Below the pieces are notes generated by a model. The model did no database searches. It saw only the letters and a list, made by a program, of their open reading frames with translations, and was not told where the DNA came from. Shown here piece by piece: positions 7,940 to 15,806 of a stretch of DNA of 38,369 nucleotides; position 1 is the stretch's first letter; each line of letters starts with the position of its first letter. The stretch lies in assembly GCA_028823035.1 (NCBI GenBank), contig JAPKCI010000036.1, forward strand, positions 1 to 38,369, read 5' to 3'. Both the position numbers and the translations under genes were made by a program. This stretch comes from Rubripirellula sp. (lineage in GTDB: Bacteria; Planctomycetota; Planctomycetia; Pirellulales; Pirellulaceae).

Positions 7940-8143
7940 TCACCCCGGATTCCAATTTTGTAGGCTTTGGTACATCAAGTACATTCCGGCGAAACCAAAC
8001 GCGAGCAAAACAAGAAAACATATCCAGAAGCCAAGTACGGCTACTGTAAGCCTATTCATTCCCTGTTTTGCAGTGGCCGGTTTAAGGTTGACATGTGGGC
8101 TGCCGTTAGCCGATTCAGATCCGATTGGGAGTATGTCTGGCAT
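7940..8143 (-). CDS. Small hypothetical membrane protein
   Basis: The frame is 73 codons from ATG 8161, but AAGGA lies 6 bases before the internal ATG at 8143, so that start (67 residues) is preferred. The product has a polar N-terminus (SESANGSPHVNLKPATAKQG) and one hydrophobic segment (LTVAVLGFWICFLVLLAFG) near the C-terminus, consistent with a tail-type membrane anchor. I recognise no family. It lies just beyond a terminator-like repeat (8172-8228) on the same strand. Coding status rests on the ribosome site and the membrane segment. Confidence 0.5.
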   Translation of the reverse strand: MPDILPIGSESANGSPHVNLKPATAKQGMNRLTVAVLGFWICFLVLLAFGFAGMYLMYQSLQNWNPG

Positions 8144-8171
8144 TTTAGTTCCTTCGGACATTCGCTTTGTT

Positions 8172-8228
8172 GCAGCGGCGTAACAAGCATAAACAAAACC
8201 CCGCCGCTCGGGGTAGAACGACGGGGCA
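8172..8228 (-). terminator. Terminator-like repeat, copy 1, downstream of the Sel1 lipoprotein gene
   Basis: CCCCG (8199-8203) and CGGGG (8209-8213) form a GC stem around CCGCT. On the minus strand the stem is followed directly by TTTTG, an intrinsic-terminator layout. It lies about 200 bases after the minus-strand gene ending at 8417. A near copy is at 8913-8970. Confidence 0.6.
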
Positions 8229-8416
8229 GGGCTGTACTAGGTAGAGGGCGATTCGGGGCAGAAACCCGCCGAGTGTTTGCTGTTTTGCGAGAAAAAGTTT
8301 ACCTAGCGGTGGCCCATGGGCCAAATGGGAGTTGCAACCGACCAGCAACGGCAGAGAACTACTGTCAGTGGATAAGCTAACAGCCGATCAAGTGCCGCAG
8401 GTCGTGGATCTGGCTA

Positions 8417-8866
8417 TTAGTTTCCGCTGCCGTACTTTTCAAACAATTCGTTTGCCCGTTTCTGGGCTTCCGCAAGTTGCTCTGCGGTAAGTATTTCTTT
8501 AACAGTATCTCGGTATTTCTCGGCATTAATACTTCCGCCAGTCGCAGCAACGAAAAACCAAGCGTACGCTTCCGCGTAGTCCTGTGGCACGCCGTCGCCT
8601 TTGTCGTACATCAGACCTAGGTTGGTCTGAGCCTTCGCATCCCCCTGCTCTGCCGCCATGCGGTACCACTTCACCGCTTCAGCGTAGTCCCACTGACCGC
8701 CAACAGTTCCACCGTTTTCGTAAATCACACCTAGGTTGGTCTGAGCTGATTTATCCCCTGCAGTTGCTCTTTCTACCGTTCGTTCAAACTCTGTCTTTGA
8801 TGAACACCCACTCAGCGGCAACGAAAAGATAACCACGCAGACGCCGCAGGTTCTACAGATATTCAC
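8417..8866 (-). CDS. Sel1-repeat lipoprotein
   Basis: A GTG at 8866 after GGGGCGA gives 149 residues. The N-terminus is a lipoprotein signal ending in the lipobox LSGC (near residues 18-21), so attachment to a membrane by lipid is expected. Two Sel1-type TPR-like repeats follow: AQTNLGVIYENGG...AVKWYRMAAEQG and DAKAQTNLGLMYDKGDGVPQDYAEAYAWFFVAA, then a helical tail (LTAEQLAEAQKRANELFEKY). Sel1 repeats mediate protein-protein contacts; the partner is unknown. The frame remains open upstream to 9316, but that extension is antisense to the S49 peptidase signal region and lacks family sequence, so it is excluded. Similar terminator-like repeats lie on both sides of the gene. Confidence 0.82.
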   Translation of the reverse strand: MNICRTCGVCVVIFSLPLSGCSSKTEFERTVERATAGDKSAQTNLGVIYENGGTVGGQWDYAEAVKWYRMAAEQGDAKAQTNLGLMYDKGDGVPQDYAEAYAWFFVAATGGSINAEKYRDTVKEILTAEQLAEAQKRANELFEKYGSGN

Positions 8867-8912
8867 GCTCGCCCCACTCAAGAAGTACCAATTAACGCCA
8901 CCCAAACCTATC

Positions 8913-8970
8913 GCAGCGGCGTATCCAGCATAAACAAAAACCCCGCCGCTCGGGGCAGAGCAACGGGGCT
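8913..8970 (-). terminator. Terminator-like repeat, copy 2, upstream of the Sel1 lipoprotein gene
   Basis: It is nearly the same as 8172-8228: GCAGCGGCGTA, then AGCATAAACAAAA, then the stem CCCCG (8941-8945) / CGGGG (8951-8955), followed on the minus strand by TTTTTG. No minus-strand gene now ends just before it. It may be left from a duplicated neighbour of the Sel1 gene. Confidence 0.55.
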
Positions 8971-9100
8971 CCTTGGAAGGCACGATTTCTTCCATTTTCC
9001 CGTGGAAAAACCTTTCCAATGCTCGATGCCCCGCCCCGGCGAGACTAAGCTTGTGGCTCGGCAATCCTCTTTTGAATTCGCACTTCCAGTGAGTCCTGCT

Positions 9101-11041
9101 ATGCACCCTTCGGTCCGCTTCCGCTCCCTTTTGATGGTGATCCTGCTGTCGGTCCCTGCGCTCGCACAGGACAAGCAAGCCGAGGCAACGAAAACAGTCG
9201 ACGGAAAGGCCTCCAAGGCAGAGAAAACGGAACCTGCCTCCCCGCCCAAGACGAAACAAGCGGACAAGAAGGAGACAAAGAAGCCAACCCCGGCAGCAAA
9301 GAAAGAAGCCCCCCAACCGAAGATCGGCGTTCGCCAGATCAAGATCAGCGGCGACTACGTCGACTTGGTCCAGCCATCAGGACTTGACCCCCTTTCGTTG
9401 CTGGGTGGCGGTCCTGCCGCCCAGCGTTCCTTTTTCAAGCTGACACGCTTTCTCGACAGTTTCTCGGAAGACGATGATTTCGACCACTTGGTCGTGGACT
9501 TTTCCTCGGGGTTCTCCATGAATTCGGCTCAACTGGATGAGCTTTCACGTCACTTCAAGAAGGTCACGGATGCCGGCAAAAAGACGCACGCATGGCTGGA
9601 ATCGGCAAGCCGCGAGGCCCTCGAAATTGCATCCATGTGCGACACCGTCTACATGGCCGACTTCGGGGAGGTCGATTTACCATCCGTTTCGATGCAATCG
9701 ATGTTTTATCGCGACGCGTTGGATTTGGTCGGCGTCAAAGCATCCGTCGTTCGCGCCGGCGACTTCAAGGGCGCGGTGGAGCCGTATTTGAACGCACGGA
9801 TGAGCGATCACTTGCGTCAACACTATCTGGACATGCTGACGACCATCAACGATGCGGCGGTGGATCGCATCGCGAAAGGCCGTGGGCTCAAGACGGCCGA
9901 CGTGCGAGAACTGCAATCTCAGCGGATGTGGCTCGCAAAGGACGCCTTGGCCAAAGGGCTTGTCGACAAACTGGCACCCTACGGAGCGATGCAAAAAGCG
10001 ATCGGCGATGACATTGGTGAGAACCTGAACTGGGTCACCCCCCAGAAAGCAGCGAAGAAAGAGGTTTCGTTCTTTCAACTGATGGGTGAACTCATGGCCG
10101 GCAACAAATCAAGTGGTTCGGTCCAGGACAACACGATCGTTGTGCTGCACCTAAGCGGTGCGATCGTCGATCAGGGAGGCGCCGGTTCGATCGCGGCGGG
10201 ACCGACAGTGGAACGGATCCAAAAGCTGACGGACGAGGACCGGGTGAAAGGCGTTGTCGTCCGAATCAACTCGCCGGGCGGAAGCGCGACGGCCAGCGAG
10301 GCGATCCGCCAAGCATTGAAGAAGCTTGCCGAAAAGAAACCGACCGTCATTTCCATGGGAGACGTCGCCGCGTCCGGTGGATATTGGATCAGTTGCATCG
10401 GGACGCCGATCTACGCCGAACGGGGCACGGTCACCGGATCGATTGGCGTCTTCGCGATGAAACTCAGCGGTGGAGCTTTGATGCGACGCATTGGTCTGCA
10501 TACCGAAAACATTCATCTCGACGAATCCGCGAGCCTGTTTTCACTCGACCGAGGGTTCACGGAAAATGAATCCAAGGCGATGCAAAAGTCGATCGATTCG
10601 GTTTATGGACGATTCCTCAAGCTTGTCAGTGGGGCCAGAAAGATCCCCCTGGAAAAACTTCGCACGCTTGCCGGCGGCCGAGTTTGGTCCGGAAGCCAAG
10701 CGGTCCGCAAAAAGCTGGTGGATCAAATCGGCGGGGTCGACGACTGCATTCGACACATCGCCAAGAAGGCAGAACTTGGAGACGAATACAAGGTGACCCA
10801 TCGCCCGATCACCAAATCGGGCCTGGATCTCAGCAGCTTGTTGGGGAGTGAGGACAGCGACATCATCTCGATCGATCGTCTCGGGGGTAGACTGCTCCAG
10901 ACGAATTCCATCGCCGTCCGACTTCTGAAAACGCAAGGTCTCAACACGGATACATTGCAGTTGCTGATCAATGATTCTCTCGAAACGCATCAGAAACCAA
11001 CCGCTTGGCTGATGGGCCCTTCAAGTCTCTCGATCCGCTGA
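9101..11041 (+). CDS. sppA: S49-family signal peptide peptidase, two-domain SppA type
   Basis: Starting at ATG 9101 gives 646 residues with a clean signal peptide (RFRSLLMVILLSVPALAQ). The 33-residue upstream extension from 9002 would bury that signal, so it is rejected. A Lys/Glu/Pro-rich linker follows. Then come two S49 domains as in E. coli SppA: the first holds the general-base Lys223 in AGDFKGAVEPYL, the second the nucleophile Ser425 in GDVAASGGYWIS (E. coli Lys209/Ser409). Other signatures are VVVRINSPGGSATASEAI and GTVTGSIGVFAMK. SppA digests cleaved signal peptides at the membrane. Here the enzyme appears exported, with no obvious second membrane segment. It is an intact single gene with no operon partner. 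Confidence 0.93.
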   Translation: MHPSVRFRSLLMVILLSVPALAQDKQAEATKTVDGKASKAEKTEPASPPKTKQADKKETKKPTPAAKKEAPQPKIGVRQIKISGDYVDLVQPSGLDPLSLLGGGPAAQRSFFKLTRFLDSFSEDDDFDHLVVDFSSGFSMNSAQLDELSRHFKKVTDAGKKTHAWLESASREALEIASMCDTVYMADFGEVDLPSVSMQSMFYRDALDLVGVKASVVRAGDFKGAVEPYLNARMSDHLRQHYLDMLTTINDAAVDRIAKGRGLKTADVRELQSQRMWLAKDALAKGLVDKLAPYGAMQKAIGDDIGENLNWVTPQKAAKKEVSFFQLMGELMAGNKSSGSVQDNTIVVLHLSGAIVDQGGAGSIAAGPTVERIQKLTDEDRVKGVVVRINSPGGSATASEAIRQALKKLAEKKPTVISMGDVAASGGYWISCIGTPIYAERGTVTGSIGVFAMKLSGGALMRRIGLHTENIHLDESASLFSLDRGFTENESKAMQKSIDSVYGRFLKLVSGARKIPLEKLRTLAGGRVWSGSQAVRKKLVDQIGGVDDCIRHIAKKAELGDEYKVTHRPITKSGLDLSSLLGSEDSDIISIDRLGGRLLQTNSIAVRLLKTQGLNTDTLQLLINDSLETHQKPTAWLMGPSSLSIR

Positions 11042-11197
11042 CGAGCCCCCACGCCGTCCGTCGGGTACTCGCTGCCGAGCCTGTAATGACTACGCAGAGC
11101 CCCTGCGCCAGGTGGATGCTTCGGAATTCGATACCGTGGGCACATCAGCAAGTGGGCAGCACCCCTCACTAGACATCAGCGCAAAAGAAAAGCCCGT

Positions 11198-11393
11198 GCG
11201 GTCAAAAAAGTCGAACGAGCACTTTGTTCGGTGAAATCTGAGGTCGCGCCGGGGTATAAGATTAGATTTTGGGTCGAGACCGGATCTTATCTTGGCGCTG
11301 GCAGGAGCAAAACTGGCGAAATCGGGCACGTCGCGCAGCAGTGATGCACCAACTGGCTCAAAGCTAATGTGAAGTAACACGGGTCGCAGGGCA
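11198..11393 (-). repeat. 196-bp repeat, inverted relative to 31398-31593
   Basis: The reverse complement of this stretch matches 31398-31593 with about a dozen differences, starting at CCTGCGACCCGTGTTAC and ending near TTTTTTGACC. The other copy directly follows the stop of a broken integrase-type transposase, so this is probably a solo element end whose transposase has been lost. The rest of 11042-11456 shows no gene. Confidence 0.85.
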
Positions 11394-11456
11394 TAGCGCA
11401 AGTGCGATGCACTTAGTTCGATTTGACCAACAGCCCTCACTTTCTATGCGATCTTC

Positions 11457-12503
11457 ATGAAGCTTCATCGTCTCATTCCGGGTTGGACTCAAAGTCAACA
11501 AGCTTGGCGGTTTGCGAAGTTCGCCGGAGAATACCGCAAATTTCGATCCGATTGCCAGCCATCGCAACGGTCCACGCTAAGGTGGTCCGATCGTTATCCG
11601 TGTTTGGATGACCGCACTAGCGATACGGGTTTCGACCGGCACTATATCTATCACACTGCTTGGGCTAGTCGCGTCGTTGCTGAGATGAATCCCGACAAGC
11701 ACGTCGATATCGGATCGAGTATTTATTTCGCCACGGGGATATCAGCTTTTGTGCCCGTTGAGTTCTATGACTATCGCCCTGCGAACATCGAACTCAAGAA
11801 CCTCATCAGCGAGCAGGCAGATCTTACCGATCTGCATTTTGATTCGCAGAGCGTTTCATCACTTTCCTGTATGCATGTTGTCGAGCATGTCGGGCTAGGC
11901 CCCTACTGTCAACACCTTGACTATGTATCTCAGGACTTTGCGCAATACGTTCCTGACCAGCAAGCCGAGGGTCTGCACATGAAACAGTGGGACTACGGAG
12001 ATCTGGACATCATCTGTGACATCACCTCGATCCCCGAGCAAGACAATTCCTTTGATGCCGTTTTGTGCTCGGAAGTGCTTGAACATGTTCCCAACCCAGT
12101 CGCTGTGCTTCACGAACTCGCCCGATTGCTGAAACCAGAAGGGAGGCTGATTATCACCGCACCGTTTGTGAGCCTGACGCATTATGCCCCTTATCACTTC
12201 GCGACAGGTTTCAATCGCTATTTTTACCAACAACACTTGGGCGAGCTCGGTTTTCAGATCAATACTGTTTCGCCCAATGGCAATTTCTTCAAGCTCGTCG
12301 CTCAAGAACTAAGGCGTGTGAAGCAGGTTGCCATCGAGCATTCTCACGACCGCCCCAACGTAATCGAAAAATATTGCACAAAGGTCGTGTTATCGATGCT
12401 CAATCGGTTCAGCAAGAAAGACAATAGCTCTTCCGAACTTGCTTGTTTCGGCTTGCAAATCGTTGCTACGAAAAAAGCTTCCACTGCCTCCCGGGCGGCT
12501 TAA
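11457..12503 (+). CDS. Chimeric SAM-dependent methyltransferase (two family fragments fused in frame)
   Basis: The 348-residue frame is intact but joins parts of two methyltransferases. Residues 1 to about 148 look like a DUF268-type methyltransferase: a glycine motif HVDIGSS (82-88), PVEFYDYRP and SLSCMHVVEHVGLG (136-148), after which relatives normally continue RYGDP. Instead, PYCQHLDYVSQDF begins a different class I methyltransferase, lacking its own N-terminal glycine motif but with DIICDITSIP, FDAVLCSEVLEHVPNP (199-214) and the motif LLKPEGRLIITAP. The join is near 11900. Relatives modify sugars or glycans in surface-polysaccharide loci. Activity of the fusion is doubtful: the first part supplies the SAM-binding glycine loop and the second a complete acidic/post-motif region. 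The chimera reading is inferred from recalled family sequences. Confidence 0.65.
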   Translation: MKLHRLIPGWTQSQQAWRFAKFAGEYRKFRSDCQPSQRSTLRWSDRYPCLDDRTSDTGFDRHYIYHTAWASRVVAEMNPDKHVDIGSSIYFATGISAFVPVEFYDYRPANIELKNLISEQADLTDLHFDSQSVSSLSCMHVVEHVGLGPYCQHLDYVSQDFAQYVPDQQAEGLHMKQWDYGDLDIICDITSIPEQDNSFDAVLCSEVLEHVPNPVAVLHELARLLKPEGRLIITAPFVSLTHYAPYHFATGFNRYFYQQHLGELGFQINTVSPNGNFFKLVAQELRRVKQVAIEHSHDRPNVIEKYCTKVVLSMLNRFSKKDNSSSELACFGLQIVATKKASTASRAA

Positions 12504-12534
12504 CTTCACAAATCACGGAACGGACTCCATCGAC

Positions 12535-12876
12535 ATGCGAATTTTTTACGCCGCGCCAGACTATGCGCTTGACCGAAAGACAATCGTTACCAATCTATGG
12601 AGGGCGAATCTGTATGATTCGCTCGTCGATCTTGGGCATGACTTGGTCGAATTCAACATCGACTACGAACCACTCCGCTCCCTGCGCGATCCGCAAACCA
12701 CCGAGCAGCACGATAAGGTGCGGCAAAACCGAGCTAGATTCAGCGAACAGTTGCTGGATCAGGTCCGAGCGGCGCATCGCCAATCCCCGATCGACCTGTT
12801 CTTCAGCTACTTCTATTCGGCCTACGTTGAATCAGACGCGATTGCAGAAATCCGACGACTGGGAATTCCAACCGTT
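12535..12876 (+). pseudogene. CgeB-like glycosyltransferase, N-terminal fragment
   Basis: ATG 12535 starts a typical CgeB-family glycosyltransferase N-terminus: MRIFYAAPDYALDRKT, TNLWRANLYDSLVDLGHDLV, PIDLFFSYFYSAYVESDAI and EIRRLGIPTV. Relatives continue NWYCN and run several hundred residues, but here similarity stops after PTV at about 12876. The frame then crosses into a phage terminase gene in a different frame. The open frame continues by chance to 13290 with Ser/Pro-rich nonsense. A functional protein is unlikely. Confidence 0.7.
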
Positions 12877-13262
12877 ATCAGTTCTGCCGACAAAGCCCCC
12901 ACGCTTCGATCTTACTACCATCGCATGGTCGTTTCGTCGGCGCATCCTCGAATCCATTCAGCGAATACAAACGCCGGCCAGGCGATCGCGTCGGGCTCAA
13001 TTGGCGAGTCCCCTCGATCCACGGCAAGCGAGCGATCCGCCACGTCATCTACGACACGAACTGGTGGAAGTCCTTCACCCACGCACGACTCGCCGTCGCA
13101 ATGGGCGACCGAGGCTGCCTTTCCGTTTTTGGAACCCAGTCCGAAACCCACCGCATGTTCGCCGAACAAATCACCGCCGAGTACTTCATCAAAACTGAAG
13201 GTCGAGGCCGAACCGTCGACGAATGGAAAGCCCGCCCCGAGCAACCCGACAATGTGTGGGCT
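12876..13262 (+). pseudogene. Phage terminase large subunit (GpA-type) fragment
   Basis: In a frame different from both neighbours the translation is YQFCRQS, LLPSHGRFVGASSN, YKRRPGDRVGLNWRVPS, HVIYDTNWWKSFTHARLA, FGTQSETHRMFAEQITAEY and GRGRTVDEWKARPEQPDNVW. This matches the C-terminal nuclease part of GpA terminases, which cut and package phage DNA. It has no start and no stop of its own. It is cut at its 5' end by the glycosyltransferase fragment and at its 3' end (near 13256-13262) by a kinase fragment. It shows that prophage DNA once entered or recombined near this locus. Confidence 0.72.
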
Positions 13263-13972
13263 TGCTCTTCTTTGCTTTGACCGGCGATGAACCTGGAATC
13301 CTCCTTGACGAGCTTGGGCAAAAGCCGCACGAGCGCGGCCGTGCTAAATTCGATCCGGGAATCGATAGTTGGAAGCGCGAAACCTTACAGCAAATTTTCG
13401 ACAAGGGATTTGAGTGGCACCCCGATAGACGATGGGCGAGTGCGGACGCGCTCTTGGAGCAAGTGCGTCATTTGCTTAACACCTCGGTAAGTCCTGATGA
13501 GCGACTCAAGCTAGAAACCGAAGAACTCGTTCGACAATCCCAGATTCAAGCGAAACTTGACGTTCAAAATCAAGGAAAGGAAATGTCGAAGGAATTGCTC
13601 GATCTTGTCGAACGCATTCTAGTTCCAATTGCGGAAGGATCTGCGTCGGTTTTAAAGATTGAGACAACCGATACGGCGCTCGACTTTTCGTTTCCGGCTG
13701 ATAGTGAAGATGTCGCCCAAAAGACGATTTCGTTTCGGGAAAGACACCGTCAGGCTGGCGGCCTTTCGTTCTCGGTGAGAACGGCAATCGAGGACTCTCG
13801 CTTCGTCGTCACCTTGCAGCCGTACACCGGCGCGTCGATCATCTTTCCGAATGACCAGCCCGTTGAACTGGGCCGCTGGCAAATTGGGGACAGTGGCTTT
13901 CTTGATCAAGCACGTTCGCCACTTCAGCAGAATCTACTTGCCGCCATTGATGAGCTTCTTCGCAAGGGATGA
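13256..13972 (+). pseudogene. Ser/Thr protein kinase, C-terminal fragment
   Basis: Only the C-terminal part of a Hanks-type kinase remains: GLLFFALTGDEPG (subdomain IX region), then FDKGFEWHPDRRWASADALL (subdomain XI with its invariant Arg), followed by a non-kinase tail of about 160 residues that has a charged helix (EELVRQSQIQAKLDVQNQGK) and ends at TGA 13970-13972. The ATP-binding loop, catalytic HRD and DFG are missing. The join with terminase is at GTGTGGGC, a sequence both genes could encode (NVW in one, VWxLG in the other). No proper start is available, so it is scored as a fragment. Confidence 0.65.
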
Positions 13973-14310
13973 TCTGATGTCACGGTTGGGTGCATCTCGG
14001 CGTTCCCGACCAATACCGCATGTTCGGCGTTGATGAGCGGTTGGTGACAGCTGTCGAAAATGGGACAGCGCAATCTGTTTCCCAAGTGCGTTCCGGTGGC
14101 CGACGCCGGTGTGTCGCTTTCGTTCTGTGCGGTAACGAATCCGAGTTTAAGTAGACGGCTTTTAGGTTTCCCGGTTGGATACGCTACCAGCCCGCCAAAG
14201 CCGCATAGCTGGGTACACGTAGCTCCGCCTCTCTGAGACGGTGCCGTAGAACTCGAGTCTCTGAGAGACTCGGCGACGTGGCCCGATCCACTCAAACTTG
14301 TCCCAGACGC
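13973..14310. other. Gene-free interval with a 19-base palindrome
   Basis: I see no coding region. The interval carries the perfect hairpin CGAGTCTCT-G-AGAGACTCG at 14254-14272, with GC-rich flanks that repeat parts of the same words (CTCTGAGACGG, CTCGGCGACG). It could mark the end of the minus-strand gene at 14311, but there is no T-run. Confidence 0.5.
14254..14272. repeat. Perfect palindrome, 9-bp arms around one base
   Basis: CGAGTCTCT (14254-14262) pairs exactly with AGAGACTCG (14264-14272). It lies 39 bases beyond the stop of the minus-strand gene 14311-14688. Its role is unknown. Confidence 0.75.
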
Positions 14311-14688
14311 TTACGACTCGTCAGATTCCGGCGTCGTTTTGGGCCGCACCAAGCACTGAAAACCGACACAGGGGTCTTCAGATTCGCGATCGCCTTGCGC
14401 CTCTGCCAAGATTTCTTGAACCTGATTCAACCGACCCTGATTCAGAGCGGCAGAGATCACACGTTGCTGTCCATCAGAGCCAAACACCACCGTGGTCAGC
14501 ACCGCCACTGTGTCATCATGTTTCAGCGCGGTGATAATATTCTCACCGACTTGTTGTTCAGCATTCTTGATCGTGGTCACAAACTGAGCGATCTGGTCAG
14601 AATCAACCTGCTGAGCGATCTCCAGCGTCCCCGCCGCATTCTCTACAGGCGTCTCAGCATTCTCGTCACGCGAATCGTCAGAACTCAT
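14311..14688 (-). CDS. Acidic hypothetical protein
   Basis: This is a 125-residue soluble protein with an acidic, disordered N-terminus (MSSDDSRDENAETPVEN) and an Asp/Glu-rich end. The central part looks folded: IAQFVTTIKNAEQQVGENII, TVAVLTTVVFGSDG, and LNQGRLNQVQEILAEAQ. AAGG lies 6 bases before the ATG, supporting this start. I recognise no family. It sits alone between gene fragments and an FkbM methyltransferase on the same strand (86-base gap). No signal or membrane segment is visible. Confidence 0.6.
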   Translation of the reverse strand: MSSDDSRDENAETPVENAAGTLEIAQQVDSDQIAQFVTTIKNAEQQVGENIITALKHDDTVAVLTTVVFGSDGQQRVISAALNQGRLNQVQEILAEAQGDRESEDPCVGFQCLVRPKTTPESDES

Positions 14689-14774
14689 AATTGCCTTACG
14701 TCAAAAGGTTCAGGTTGGCGACCCGCCCCACGGTTGGCGCCACAGACCGTCAATTCACAACGACGATTCTAACC

Positions 14775-15449
14775 TCAAGCAGAATGTCGTTCGAGTCCCA
14801 GCACTTTTTTCATTGTTCCCAAAATGGAACGTGATTTGACGAATTCAGAGCGAACGTAAAATGCGTCTCCCCAAGACTTATGGTACTTGAAGTCGCTGAC
14901 CACACGCCGAAAGCCGAACGGATTGAGAAACTGATCGAGGTCCCCAATCATGCCGCAGCCTTCGTACAGTTCAGCCCGATTGACCTCGGTCATGATACAT
15001 TTCACATCGCCCAGTGTCCGAGTGGCACCGTGCAACGCCATCAACTCAGCTCCCTGGATGTCCATATTCAGAAGATCAATCGGAACGTCGAGGTCTTTGG
15101 TGAGTTCATCGATCGTGGTGCAGGGCACCTGAATCAACTTCTTTTCGACGATGTCGGGGTAAATTTCTTTGTGCTTCTTAAGTGGCAAAATTGAGCTACT
15201 CTGATCAAACGACGTCACATGAAATTCGGTCGTTCCGATATGATCGGAAATCGCCACGTTAAAACACTCTCGTTCCGGCAGATTCTCAGTCAGTACGGTA
15301 AAGACTTCAGGGTTTGCCTCGACGTAAATCGGACGCACGCCCAGTTGCTGGTACAGCTCGTCTTCCTGCCCGTGATGCGCCCCAACGTGTAACACCGCGC
15401 GGATAGGCAGTGCATATTCGGCAACCATCTTTTGCAAGTCAATAATCAT
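14775..15449 (-). CDS. FkbM-family methyltransferase
   Basis: This is a 224-residue class I SAM methyltransferase of the FkbM family. The glycine motif is VLHVGAHHGQEDELY (residues about 19-33), followed by PIYVEANPEVF (acidic loop end), FNVAISDHIGTTEFHV, TTIDELTKDLDVPIDLLNMDIQGAEL (family hallmark, about 110-135) and FGFRRV. FkbM enzymes O-methylate sugars or other hydroxyls; in a glycosyltransferase cluster the target is probably a surface glycan. It faces away from the GT11 gene to its right. No membrane segment is visible. Confidence 0.88.
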   Translation of the reverse strand: MIIDLQKMVAEYALPIRAVLHVGAHHGQEDELYQQLGVRPIYVEANPEVFTVLTENLPERECFNVAISDHIGTTEFHVTSFDQSSSILPLKKHKEIYPDIVEKKLIQVPCTTIDELTKDLDVPIDLLNMDIQGAELMALHGATRTLGDVKCIMTEVNRAELYEGCGMIGDLDQFLNPFGFRRVVSDFKYHKSWGDAFYVRSEFVKSRSILGTMKKVLGLERHSA

Positions 15450-15806
15450 CGCATTCTCACGAAGTGGTCTGTTGTCATTTTGCTAGCTTTTGCAAGCATC
15501 GAACCAGCGAAATCTGGGGCTATAACGTCTAGCAGGCATACTTTGCAGGCATACTTTGCAGGTTCAAGAGTGACGCACCGCTATCACTGTTCAACGAAGC
15601 CTATCTAGACGGTCGAGCTTATCAACTAGCAACCCTCACCTTGTCCTGGCAACCTCAATCGAGGATGCACGAGTGCCCACAGGGAGGAGAGCAGCCCGAT
15701 TTCTATTGCCTGCCTCGTCCGAAGGTATGTATTGTCCACCATCGGGATCATCCCGCAGTGAGCATCTCACAGAACATCAACTTTGCCGACGCCAAGGAAA
15801 CCAGCA
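15450..15806. other. Intergenic region between divergent FkbM and GT11 genes
   Basis: No gene is seen. Promoters for both divergent genes should lie here, but I cannot point to a clear -35/-10 pair. A 13-base unit AGGCATACTTTGC is repeated twice in tandem (15534-15546, 15547-15559). Confidence 0.45.
15534..15559. repeat. Tandem duplication of a 13-base unit
   Basis: AGGCATACTTTGC occurs twice without spacer. It is a minor duplication in a divergent intergenic region. Confidence 0.85.

Noticed and set aside
8867-9316. N-terminal extension of the Sel1 protein to 9316
   Set aside because: It is antisense to the S49 peptidase signal region, and a lipoprotein signal with lipobox starts at 8866.
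12439-13290. A single 283-residue protein spanning 12439-13290
   Set aside because: Only the part up to about 12876 resembles a glycosyltransferase; the rest is a terminase gene read out of frame, which produces a Ser/Pro-rich artefact.
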